From Osedax frankpressi (Eukaryota > Annelida > Polychaeta > Sabellida > Siboglinidae): a stretch of DNA of 64,000 nucleotides. The stretch is from contig OZ038313.1 of the NCBI GenBank assembly GCA_964035775.1, positions 14,317,805 to 14,381,804 of the forward strand. The letters run 5' to 3'. The translations under genes and the position numbers were made by a program. The notes beneath the pieces were generated by a model. That model did not search any database. It saw nothing but the letters and a program-made list of their open reading frames with translations, and was not told the DNA's origin. Shown one piece after another: positions 39,690 through 52,800 of this stretch (positions within the stretch are counted from its first letter, which is position 1; each line of letters opens with the position of its first letter).

Positions 39690-42019
39690 TGTTTTATTAT
39701 TATTTATACGAGAAGAATCCCTTACATGGGATTACCATAAGCTCCTGTGATCGGATTTTATGAATAGGGAACGTTATTTTTCGTGTTTGACATGTATCGC
39801 CCATAGCTAAAATGATGAAAGAGAGATGTTATAAAGTTGTTTTGTAGAACTTCTTTTTTTATATTTATCTAACTTTTTAGGGTAGTTGGGAACATAGCTA
39901 AGCTCAGTGTTGTCTCGATAATTTCTTATTTAATAATCAATTTCCATCCGATTGGGATTATTTACAATAAACATAATCATAAAACACGAAATAATCTATG
40001 ACAAAATAGGTATTATATTTGAAAATTAGCTAGAATATATTTATTCTTAAAGAATGCTAATTAACATACAAATTCCACATATAATTCATTACAAAAATAC
40101 CTTAAATGTAAAAGTGGTAAACCATTTTTATGTGGAATGATATGATATATGTAACTATATAATATTACTTAATAAATAAATAATTATTAAAGAATATTTA
40201 TAAAAGTATTGTTTATGGTTAAAATGTTGATAATATATAGGGACAATAATAATATATAAAGGACAAAAGTCAGTGTCAGAATAATTATAAATTAGATCGA
40301 TTAACTATAGCTACTTATTCTATATCACTTGTCATCCTACAATAAATAGCACAAACTATAGAAAAAAAGCTATAGAAAACTTACACTATATTTACACGCA
40401 TATATTTTATAAATAAAACTTTCAAATATAAAATATCTATTTCACATTGTTTTATACGCCGTACAGTGTACACCTAGAAACCTCTAAATGAATTATAACT
40501 CACTATTTAAATTATTCATAAAATAACCTCATAATAATCTCCGATCACATTATTATCAATATATTATAAACTCTAGTTTTGAAAAAGTGGTGATGATTTT
40601 AATAAGCATCCCCACATTTAGATCATAAAAGTAATAAGTTAGAAAAATTTACTTTGAAAGTATATTTAAAAGCTAATTTTAAATTAAATGTTTAAGTTAT
40701 ATTAACTTACTAGTATCACTAATAGGAATGTAATAATGTGTTCGTTGTTTTCGTTGCAGATTCAACTAATACTAAATTTTAAAATTATAATTTGTATTAT
40801 TAATTTTAAAAACCTGATCTATATCTAATTATTTATATTAAATTTTATAATTATATACACAAACGCTAGGTGACTCATATAGCCGATATATATGGTATAT
40901 TGCCGATATATAGGGTATATTGTATACTTTTATAAATCCTAAATATAGAACCTAGGCTGCCGTTTTTCAAGTAAAAAACACGAAAAGGATTGGATAGATA
41001 GGACTGCACGGATTTGTTTACATGAACTACATTTTGCAATTTATAACTATTTGTGCTTGATATATTGTTAATTAAAATTGTATATTGAATATTGAAAGAT
41101 ATTGAATTTATCTCAAATATATATTATATTTGCTACAGATATTTTAAAATCTTTGATTGATTTAGATGTTGATCTTTACAAATAGATATAGCTTTTACTT
41201 GTTACACACAGATATTTCCAAATATATAGTATCATAAATTGTAATGTTTTCAACAAATAATCATTTTCCCAATATTATTTTTTAACATTGATTTAAATAT
41301 AAAAATAATGTAGGAAAATTCATATTTGTTAACCCTAATATATAACATTTTTTATAACAAAATATATATTTCCGTTTTGCTTTGATCTTTTACCCGAGAA
41401 CTGAACTATTAACAAGTGTCTCCCTTATTATTTCTTGTAAATCATTATAGTTTAATAAATAATTTAAAGAACAAGCAACAGAATTTCAATAATTAAATAT
41501 ATTAAACAAAACTAATAAATAAAATGGTATTAATAGTATTATTAAAAAATGTATAGTTATTCAGATATAAGCATAAATACAGAACATTTTTGAAATAAAA
41601 AATAAACCTTGGGAATTAATAAAATTGTCATCATTGTTACTTATCAAAGAGATAATACCTTGAATATATTTCACACTGAATCTGGTATGTATGTAATGAT
41701 AAGATATACATCTAAACTTGTATTAAATTCCTTAATATAATCTATTTACCTAAATTAATATATTATCATTAGTAATTTCAAAAATTGATTTCTTAATATT
41801 ACTATCATTTCAACTATTATTTATTTTCAATCAGACATAAGACTATAGTCTATTCTTCCTATAGGAAAATTATATTAAATATATTTTTTTGAAGGGCATG
41901 AAGAAAGGTGTATTTAATTTTGTTTGTGATTTAAAATGTAATACCATTAAATATAACAATATTGAAATGTATTATTATAATAATAAATATAGAATATAAA
42001 TGAATTATTAATTCGCATA
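39690..42019. other. Intergenic sequence upstream of DNAJC24
   Basis: AT-rich. GTACAGTGTACACC, two GTAC 7-mers, lies at about 40460. A less AT-rich patch is at 40950-41025. The missing first exon or exons of TMX2 could lie between here and 46929, but I could not identify them. Confidence 0.45.
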
Positions 42020-42020
42020 T

Positions 42021-42190
42021 ACACAATGTTATATTGATACATGTCAGAGATTTCGAAAAATTAAAACAATTACTCCTGTACTTCATCCAATTGAAGTAAC
42101 ATGTGTATGGGATATGGTCGGGATAGACCTAATAGGGCAACTGCCAAATCACAACCTGTATACAGTTTATTGGACTAAACAAATCACATA
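42021..42190 (+). mobile_element. Broken fragment of a Ty3/Gypsy-type integrase
   Basis: A short segment resembles the end of an integrase zinc-binding domain running into the catalytic core: a DTCQRF-like piece followed by LHPIEV and VGIDLIGQLP. That series is typical of Ty3/Gypsy retroelement integrases and of the related Gin transposons. Only about 170 bases remain. No terminal repeats or other element parts are seen nearby. It is a broken relic and, given its decay, probably old. Confidence 0.55.
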
Positions 42191-42526
42191 TATACACATT
42201 ATGTAGACAATATTGGCTAGATGATAATGTAAGTATTTTATTTATTAACATTTTATATTAATTTGTGATCATAAATATATTTTAACTTTAATACTATAAT
42301 GCTTTGAATATAAGATGACATTTGATGATATTAATCTGTTCATTATACAACTATTAGTTGATAATGTATATTGGGTATTAATGTATGAAGATGTAATTTG
42401 TATTCTGAGAATTATACATGTTATATGTATTATAGATAGCTTAACATATCGACGATTATGATAAGCAGAAACGTGCAAGTTAGTTATTATAAATATATGT
42501 ATCATTTTTACCATGTTTTTACCTTG

Positions 42527-42565
<39 letters not shown>

Positions 42566-43855
42566 TTTATATAATATATTATTAATATATTATTAATATT
42601 ATTAATACCTTATATTTAGGATATATCTCAACAATAAACTGTCCAAACAATTTAAAGTCTCTTATGAACAACAATATCATCAAAAAGACTCACATAGCTG
42701 TGATGTCTACACTTGTATGGTTATTTATACATATTAAAATTATGCAAAATCTTTTAATTAATTGATGATTATATCACAGATGGCATCAAATATATTAAAG
42801 AAAAGTAAAGTCATCGATAATACTCAAGATATGAGAATATAAATATATAATAAATTAACTTTATATAAATTATAAATCTTCACAAATGTCAATTTATATT
42901 TAAATAAACAAGTATTAAATACTAAACCTATATTATATTTTTAAACCCCAAGTTTATAGAATACATATCAATTGATTATAACTAAAAAATCTTACTAAAA
43001 ATATACTAGTTCCCAATCGCCTATATAATTAATATGGAAAATGTTGCGTAGGTAGAAAAACCATATCAATATTTGAAATTGTCTGGTGATAATACATGAA
43101 TTCAAATAATAGTATATTCATATTCTTTCAAATAGTAGTATATGTATTTCGCCTATTCGTGTTTTACTCTCATGAGTGTATTATATTACTACATTCTCTA
43201 GAATACCATGTTAAATACGCCTGCAAAAGAATCGTATTAAATTATAGTTTTCCCATGATTAATATAATACGATTATTTTTTATAAAAATAGTGTATTTAT
43301 ATCGGTTTATAATCTCCGGCTCTACCGAACTATCTTTTATTTAGTTCACTCAGGCCGAAAATCAAAACTGGCTTGTTTAATTTATGTAATTAATATTATA
43401 TACTACCGAGGATATAATATGCATAAAATAACTTGTCATGACTAGTAATTATATATATATATATATATATAACTTATTAGCAGTAAGTACTTCTATTATC
43501 TACAAATCTACTCTAGCATTATTGGAAGAGAACGACAGCACTTATATATTTTCAATATACTATCTATATATGAATATATTTAAAAATGTAATGGTAGTAA
43601 CTCTACAAAAAGTATTATTTAAATGTGTGCATATAGAATAGAAAAAATAGATAATAAGTTACTATAAATCGCATTTAATTTATATAATAACTTATTATAC
43701 ATACTAATAATAAATCAGTATAAATTCATATAATTTACATAATCAGCTAACAATTAATTAACAATATTGTTCTTTATTACTTTCTTTCTAAAAGTTCTAT
43801 ACAGTTATAACTATATCAAACCCGACAAATATTTCGGGTAGCGTTGAGACACGCA
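42191..43855. other. AT-rich intergenic sequence
   Basis: (TA)n at 42532-42563. Open frames at 43096-43344 and 43438-43641 show no family signature. No gene supported. Confidence 0.5.
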
Positions 43856-43912
43856 GCGTGTCACACATAGCGTGTCACACATAGCGTGTCACACGCAGCG
43901 TGTGTCACACGC
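43856..43912. repeat. 14-bp tandem repeat (GCGTGTCACACATA)n, about 4 units
   Basis: Units GCGTGTCACACATA, GCGTGTCACACATA, GCGTGTCACACGCA and a final GCGTGTGTCACACG, with a diverged unit just before. Strikingly GC-rich for this locus, and again of 14-base period. Each unit contains a GTGTCACAC near-palindrome. Confidence 0.85.
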
Positions 43913-46328
43913 CAAATCTTCGATAAAAACTGAATCACTAGTTTTTTTCCGGGTTTTGTAAGAATTTTATGGATATGAATATGACATGTGTACATATCGA
44001 GTATATAATATAGTATTTTCTAATTTAGTAAACTTAGATAAAGTTTATAAATAATAATGTATATAAATTAAACTATATGTATACATGGATTACATTAATT
44101 TTTATATTGTAATGGCTATTTTGAAGCTAAAATCGAATATATTTAATTAAAAATAAATTAAATTTCTTAATATATTATCTATATATATATAGGATCTTTT
44201 GATATAATTCAATTTTTATTTTAATATTTATAATTGGCATATAGTGTTTATAGAAAATGTATTCAACGTTGAGATATAGCGTGCCAAAATTCTCATCTGA
44301 GCGCGTGATTATGAAAATATTATAATCGTAAATATATTTTTAAATGAATATAATAAAAAACCAGAACGAAATAATACTAGGATTATATAGGGAGCAAATA
44401 ATAAATAAAACTATATTTTAAAATAAAATATTCGATATAAATATATCTCAAGGGTTCACGAAAGAATGTATTATAGAGGAATAAATGCGGAAAAATGCAA
44501 TGTATTACAAATAATTGGAAAATAAAGTATAGCAAGGTATTTGTTTTATAGCAATTATATATATAAACACTATAGTATTATATTTACGGTTATAAAAATG
44601 TACATTGTACTTTACATAGTAATTTTTAACTATTGTAAATTCTTTATTATAGTTATCATAATTATATATAAGAATATATTCCATTGTAAATTGTCTTATA
44701 GCCCTTTTAAATGCACGCTATCTGGACTTATATATATAGAGTGTATGTGATCCCTTTATAAATTGTACATGCATATAATAGTTACATGTTTATTAGTAAT
44801 AGTTTAAGCAAATTAATTTTAAAAACATTAAATAATATTAAATAAATATATAATATAAATATATCCACAAATTGTATTTATTTTAATATATTGCAAATTT
44901 TCACTAAATAACAAATACTATATAATAAACAATCTATCCAACTTCATTCTAAAAATCCATTGTTTCAATTTTCCGACGTAGTTCATTTATCATCGCTATC
45001 AGAGAGAAATGTAATGATTGCATTTAATAATCATTAATGTGTATAAATAATCGCAATTGGGTATAATACGAATACATATATAATAATATATATAAATAAA
45101 TAAAAGATTATCACAAATACTAAACTAATAATTATAATAAAAATTCTAAACTAAATTCAATTTACAAATAATAAATTATTTACTCTATAGCTCATATACA
45201 CTATTTATAGATAATTTGCAATATATATATATATATATATTTTGTATGTAACGAATAAATTCTTTACTATTATTATTTAAAATGTATAATCAAGTATATG
45301 GAACTTCAAAATATACACCGTTGTTGCTATATAAACGGAGATATAAATTAGTAGAATATTGTTTTCAGATATCTGACACCGTATATCCAACAGTGTCGAA
45401 CCAAAAATGCATACATATTAAATATGGGGAATAATCAATTCATTCTAATTTAAAACGGTTTTATAATAATAATACATTTTTTTTAAAGTAATATTCTCTA
45501 CCATGTTATGTTTGGAACTAACTTTTGCCAATATCTGGCAAATAATTCACCAAATCAGCCCCAGGTTTTTTATGTAACAACTTATATTACGGTCTACATC
45601 AGCTTATTTTCATAAATATTTATATAGAAAATATAATATATGAGTCAATAAAACAATGAATAATATTCAATTAAATAAAACTAATATTCAATATAACAAA
45701 ACGACTTTTAAAATTTCTCCTAGGTAATTCCCAGATTAGTTGTTTTACAATTTATGAAATAACCCCATGTCACTTTTATTTACCAACAACTATTACAATT
45801 TGAGAATCTTCAAATCATTATTTTGTCCCTGGATTTTAACCTGTTTTTTTAAAGATCGCATACAATGTTTTCGCTAATAGATCTAAAACAATATAAACAC
45901 CCCCACTATGTAGTAAATATATTGTTAAGTATATTATTCTTTGTACTTAAAACTGTTCACCCATTTTGTTCGATATTATTTGATGATTGCAAACTTGAAA
46001 TGGTTGTATATATTTAAAAAAATATTTATATAATTAATTATATCATATTAATTATTGAATACTTAGTGTATTACTCTATCATTTGATATATATTTAATAT
46101 TAATACAACAATAATATTATATACAATAATATTTTATAAAGTTTGTTGTAAAACTGTATATTATATAATATTAATATATATCAAGAATTTAATTATTATT
46201 ATTTATTACTGAATATATTTGATAAAAAACTAACTCATGCAGTAATTATGTTATCAACAACTGAAATATTATAATATACTACGTTATTTAAAACTAGCTC
46301 ACATATATATATATATATTTATATATAT

Positions 46329-46359
<31 letters not shown>

Positions 46360-46929
46360 ACTAGATACTTATTTGAGGCGGATATATATATATATGTATG
46401 AGATGTAAATAGTTAGCTGTCATGAATTAATGTCATATTACGATTAAGTGAAACCGAATAATTAATTTATCATAACATTATATTCACAATTATATACATA
46501 CATAAGAATATATACATGCATATTCACTGTATCCCATAAAGAAATTTCTAATAAGATTTCCAATAAACAATGTTCGATGAATACATTTTGTAATAAAAGT
46601 ATGTGTAATTCATTCCTAGATGTAACTTATATCAGGAGCTATACCGTAATCATTTTGAAAAGAAACGATTCACTAATATAAACCTATGAAAACTTATATA
46701 TTTTGTTCTCATTTCGAGGTTGACTGCGAATACAATATTTACACACTTTAGTTTCACATATTAATGAATAATACCGGAAAAAATGTTATTGACTCATTAA
46801 GTTGGTAAATAAGCATTTGTTTTCATATGTCCTGAACAATAATGCACTAAATTATATACCCACAGAAATATTAAAATTTATGATAAACCAATAATGTTTT
46901 TAAGCTAATTTCAGTAATTTCAATTGCAG
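43913..46929. other. AT-rich sequence upstream of the visible TMX2 exons
   Basis: (TA)n tracts at about 45222-45241 and 46303-46361. No exon could be recognised. By family comparison about 60-70 N-terminal residues of TMX2, with the signal anchor, should be encoded somewhere upstream of 46930. Confidence 0.45.
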
Positions 46930-49865
46930 CGAGAATACGAACTGTTAACTTTTTTAGGATGTGTAATTGCATTAAAAAATCGAAAACAAAGTTAGTTATT
47001 ATTATTATATATTACATATTCTATATTAAATGACACTAATATAATAAATTGTATTGATATTTAATATTGCAACATATTTTAGCATCTTATAAATCTTACT
47101 TTGGGACGGTATGCATGTTTTGCAAAATGCTCTGTGTGGTTTTATTTGCTCGTCAATCACCAATACTAGGTGTTATATATGGTGTGCTTTGTATATGTTG
47201 GTATAATATAAAATATCTTTAATTTTATTTATATAAGTATTAAAAATTTTATAAACGTTAAAAATTGTATTACCTATATTTTAAAAAATAGTCACTGGAT
47301 TTTCAATTTTTAGTGCACGCTATATTTTTACCCGAACCAGCCTACTCCGGACCAGACCTTGTCATGTATTTCAGAGGTTCAGATAACCTTGAGGTGGGTG
47401 TCTATAACATTGTTTACGCTATCGGTATTATTTATAGAATATATACGTTTACGTCCTGCACTATAAATACCATCCACCGTAAACAATGGTCGTACGGGCG
47501 TTCCGATACAATTCATTTTCTACGCCTGCCCGCAACACTACAATGTTTTTCGCATTGTTCTCAGGGCGAACTTGACCAGAAGAATGTAACGTGGATCATC
47601 GAGTTCTATGCCGCTTGGTTACCATCCTGCGTGAACTTCGCCTCGATATTCGCCCAAATCTCTGCCAAGTTTATCATTTTCTATCCTCGGTCATCCGTGT
47701 ATTTTATTAATCGATACGAAATATAATTTGATACGATGCATTACATTATCGTGTAAACGTGAAATCGCTGACATCCGCGTACATACCTCAGATACTCATT
47801 GGATAACTTGAAATTTGGAAAGATTGATGTTACGAGATATCCGGATGTTGCTAAGAGGTTAGCATTACTAGTTCAATTTGTTTCTATGTGTATGTTCGCA
47901 CAGGAAAACATTGTCGTATGTCTCATCTATATTTAGTGAAATTCTCACACAAATATAATAATTTCAAATAGTAGTAAATTTTTCGAAAGTTATTTTCGAA
48001 TTAGAGTTTGCATCTATCTTTTGGAGAAATAATGTAAAGACACCCTACTTTATTTATTTATTTATATATATATATATGTATATATGTATATATGTATATA
48101 AACTTTTATCAAATTCATAATTTATAAAAGTTATTTTTATGTAATTCGTTAAAATCTTCATAATTAATGAAATAATCTTAAATTAAAATGTACAACTATG
48201 TCATGGAAATTCAGTGAATTTGTTGTTGCATTTAATAGTATACTATAATTGTATGGAAAACTTTGGCATTGATAAAGATAAGAACAATTTATATGTATTG
48301 AAAGAGTAGCCATTTTCTCTAAGCATATATATTTATATATATATATTTACTATGATATTCATGATAAGGACATATGTGTCTCCACTTAAATATGCATTAC
48401 ATTACTTATATATATATATATATATATGTATATATGTGTATATATACATATATATAGTATTCATTTGATTGTGAGATTACAGCTGTTAATACCAATCTAT
48501 TTATATAGTATTATATAATAAATATTCTTGTATTTGATCATATTATATTTTATTTACAAGTTTTATTATAAATACCACATCTTTGCAATTCACTAGAATG
48601 TTATTTTTCATTGAATTGAACCCTTATTCAACTTGTGAATGAGTTTATTTTAATTTAATTTATAGAAGATATAACCCGATATATTTTACAAATAATTTTA
48701 TTTTTTTAAAACAAAAACTTCAATGCATACAATATATAGATATATTTAGATTATATAGAATATATTGCTATATTTAGATTATTATGATTAATCCCACTGA
48801 AACCTCCTCTATATCTGGTCCAAAATAAATATTATAACTATATGTTCTCTAATATCCCATATACATATATAAACAAACTTGATTTAAAATATATTAATAA
48901 GTGAAACAAAGTGAACTCTTATATCTATTATATATTATTATGTATTATCTATTATATATTATTATGTAATTTTGAGAATCAATTTGTTTTCCACCCAAAG
49001 TAAACATGTCATTAAAAATAAAAATTACCTCAATTTCTTATTAATATAGAATACCAAGTATGCCATATAAGATTGGAACCAACCCATCTAATATCAAAAC
49101 TGTTTGATTGGATGTATTCTAATACAAGGATATTTAGCTATCGTAACGTCCGCCGTTTAGATACCACATATCGACGTCGAGTTGGTCGAAACAACTCCCG
49201 ACCGCCATCGTGTTCGAGAACGGCAAGGAAACTCTACGGCAACCCGTCATCAATTACAAGGGCAAAGTTTGCGGAAAGTTTGTTTTCAGCGAGGTTAGGT
49301 GTCGTCCGTCGACGTGGCTACGGCGTAAGACGCCTCTCCGCCGTGTAGATATGATCTGTGGAATTTTCCGTACTCTCGTGTGGGCACTTCTGGCATTCTA
49401 AATTCGCTGTTGCGTAGTTGGTTACATAAAAAATACTTATTATAAAAATGCGCATACTTAATAATCAAGCTTACTTTGTTGTACAATTATGTTAAAAACA
49501 TGTAATTACCTGATTTGTATACTTGTTAAATACACTAGTATTTTAAAGTATCTATAATTAATAGTAGATTATGATATCTCAGTAGATAATATAATATAAT
49601 GCATATGTGTATACGACATTAACTTCAATATAACTCATTTATTATAATTATATTTAATTTAATTTTTAATCCTTTTATCAAAATTAGTAAGTTAAGTTAA
49701 TATGATAATATTGGGATTTACAATATTTTATTTACAATTCAGATCAACGTGGTGGAGGCGTTTGACTTAAAAGTGCTTCATAAAAAATGCAAGGATCAGT
49801 TGCCTATTTTCAAGAAAGAACAGTCTAAAGTAGAAAAGAAATATAAGGATAAGAAAACAAATTAG
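46930..49865 (+). CDS. TMX2: Thioredoxin-related transmembrane protein 2, N-terminus missing
   Basis: Membrane protein of the endoplasmic reticulum with a thioredoxin-like domain. Exons: 46930-46990, 47083-47196, 47314-47393, 47565-47668, 47792-47857, 49161-49293 and 49743-49865 (TAG). All introns are GT-AG and phases agree, giving 226 residues. Order: REYELLTFLGCVIALKNRKQ; two hydrophobic segments in exons 2-3 (TVCMFCKMLCVVLFA and ILGVIYGVLCILHAIFL); then the thioredoxin fold, VTWIIEFYAAWLPSC, NLKFGKIDVTRYPDVAKR and STSSWSKQLPTAIVFENGKE. The active-site position reads WLPSC, so the first cysteine of CxxC is absent; human TMX2 also lacks it (SNDC). The C-terminus KKTN is a dilysine ER-retrieval signal. 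Exon 1 here starts in phase 0 at the Arg corresponding to human DW|REVEIL. AATAAA at about 50131. Confidence 0.9.
47858..49160 (+). other. Intron 5 of the visible TMX2 gene
   Basis: 1303 bases, AT-rich with (TA)n patches near 48064 and 48410. An open frame starting at 49073 runs through the end of this intron into exon 6 in a wrong frame and is not coding. Confidence 0.75.
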
Positions 49866-52800
49866 ATATAGTTCTGTAAAATATTTATTTTTTGAGATTA
49901 CTTAGATTTACACACATATGCAATACCACTTTTTGTTATACAACATATTGAATTTGACCATTACATAAACAGAATATTTTCACAATTCATACTTATATTT
50001 GTTTCATTTGTTAGCTTGTATACAATTATTCTAATTATTCTAATTATGTATTAATTACCTTATTTATATTTGTATACTTTTATACATAGAAATGTTATAA
50101 TTATGTTATGTTTGTAAATTATTAAAATTCAATAAATTAATATAATATATAAAATGTCCCAAATATATAAGGGAATTAATACATATGTGTATTATTATAA
50201 TCAATATTTGAATAATTATTAAATAATGATTCTACACAATATTATATTCATAACACTATTTTAATAAACAAATATTCTGTTCATTTGATATATTGCGATA
50301 TATCAAATATATGCACAACTAATATGTCTCAAATAACATTGCAATTAATATATATTGTTTTATATCACTTATTCTTTAACTATTATTATACTTCATTTTA
50401 ATTACACCTTTCTTTTATAATTATTAAACAAACCTAAATTATTTATTTAATTATTTTTCTAAATACTATCAATTTTTTATATATGATATAGTTCTTTTAT
50501 ACTTCCATATTACTTATATTATATATAAATTTTGTTGTGATATAAAGATATATTAATGTTAATAAGATCACATAGTAACTACTTAATAGGTAATTTGTAT
50601 TGGTTAATTATCACATTGTATAGGTATGTAAATTTATTTTTAAAGAAAATACATTTTAAAAAAGTATCAAAGGACAATTGTTGTTTATATCTAGATTGCA
50701 TAATACTATATTGAAGGATATCCATATGCTATTATTCAATTTAAATCCAATAACAATACCTATATATCAAATACATTGAAAATAATAATGGTAAACCTTT
50801 ATTTAGAAATTAATTTGTATTATCCATAGGAATAATAAATTCTAGGAGTTTATAATCGAGTTAGATAGAAATTAACAATTCTTTTTATTTTGTAATATAA
50901 TATGAAATTCAATTAACTTACGATATAAATTTATAATTTGTTTGCATTATATTAAATTGGTGAAAATTATGAATATTTGTTTTTTAAATATTGCCAAATA
51001 ATGTCCTTTTATGAAAAATCATATAGATCGTAAACAATACATAGAAAGAAGATCTCTTAACTTCGATGTAGTTATATAATAATTATTTCATATATATATT
51101 ACATCTTTTCAATTAATTTCACCAATCAATACACAGGCGCACACACAGTAGCATAAATTGCTGTCGCAGCATGGTTATTCATAAAAACCAGCATCCTGTA
51201 TTATTATATACACCCTATGAACAGGGGTATTGGTACTTAGGGATTTAATACTTCGGGTGATACCATTGGGTTATATAATACAATCCATGAAAAAAAATAT
51301 ATTTAATATATAAAATTAATTTATTATTATAATTATTTATTATTATTATTTATATTATCTACTCTTGCATATTAATAACACAATAAAGTTCTAATACAAT
51401 AAAGTATTTACTATAATAGTCATGGTTAATTCGATATTTTTATATTATTTCAATATTTTATTATAATTTTATTAATCGAAATAAATGAAATTTAGCTAAT
51501 ACATGATATATACATTCTTTGATTAATTTGTATTATCAATTATTACATATCTTATAAAATCAATAGCTATGATATATCTAATTAACTAATTTAATTCACA
51601 CATGTCTAATATAATCCTTTATAATTGATCAACATATTTCGTACATTTCATGTAGCATACATAGCATTACATAGTTTTCAATATATAGGTTTTTTATCAC
51701 ATATATATAACCCAATTCACCTTAGAAGAGCCAATAAGTTAAATTAGGTAATTCATGACTGAAAATATTCAGCTATTAAGTAATGAAAATGGTAGTAATT
51801 ATACTAAGTATGCTAAGTATATATACTATATATTATATATAGTATATATATTGATAACATACATTCACTTATTTATTATAAACGAAGTATTAATGATTTC
51901 TTAATAGAAACGGATACATATATAATCTATTTTAAGATGATAGTTATATGAAAAATCAATAAATAATCCAGCAAGGAAAATTATTTATAGTTTGACCCTA
52001 GTAATTGACCCCGTGATATTATCTATAAATAGAAAATGTAAATATCACTTTATTTGGAATATTGTAATTTTTCATTGATTTTTGTATTACAATATTATTT
52101 TTATAAATATTGATCGACAAATTTGCAATTTATATATAATTACGGTTATTTAAAATGCAAAATATCTCCATAAATATATAATAAACTAGTAAAACGTAGT
52201 TTTTCAATAAGAATAATTATAAATCGAAATGAAGTTGACAGTTCAATAAATACTGAGATTTAGTCTTAAAAATATGCAGAATATACGTTAGTATGATATA
52301 TTATTGATTATTATAAGTATACCAACAATTAAATATATATTGAGTTATTTTTAAGTGTGAATAATAATATAATATACAATATTAGTTTATTAAGTTATTA
52401 ATAATACAACATTTATTTGTGTATAATCAAATTATTATTTTATAATATAATATTTGTTATAGTATTAATTTCCTAATATTCTTGACAAATATCTATATAA
52501 ATATTATATTATTACATAAAGTATCTATAATTATAAAATGATGGTACAATCGACATTTAAAATTTAAGTTATTTATAGATAAATAAATACTAAGAACAAC
52601 TACCGCAATTTCGCGGGAGTTTTATTTTTGTTAAGTTTTATTTCGCAGTGTTATTCTATCATTGATTTATGAACTACATTCTATATTGTATAATATAAAT
52701 ACGAAGTTAAGTGTGGAGTTCATTTAACGTTTATTTTGATTAATTATATAAAATAATTTCCAGATAACACGGATTAAAGTTTGTACAATATAATGTAGTG

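Noticed and set aside
47313-47726. Uninterrupted 137-residue reading through two TMX2 exons
   Set aside because: It reads through the 171-base intron after 47393 and enters exon 4 out of frame. The spliced model preserves the thioredoxin fold.
49073-49401. Two open frames around TMX2 exon 6
   Set aside because: The first is intron sequence plus a wrong exon frame. The second has the right frame but overruns the exon donor at 49294.
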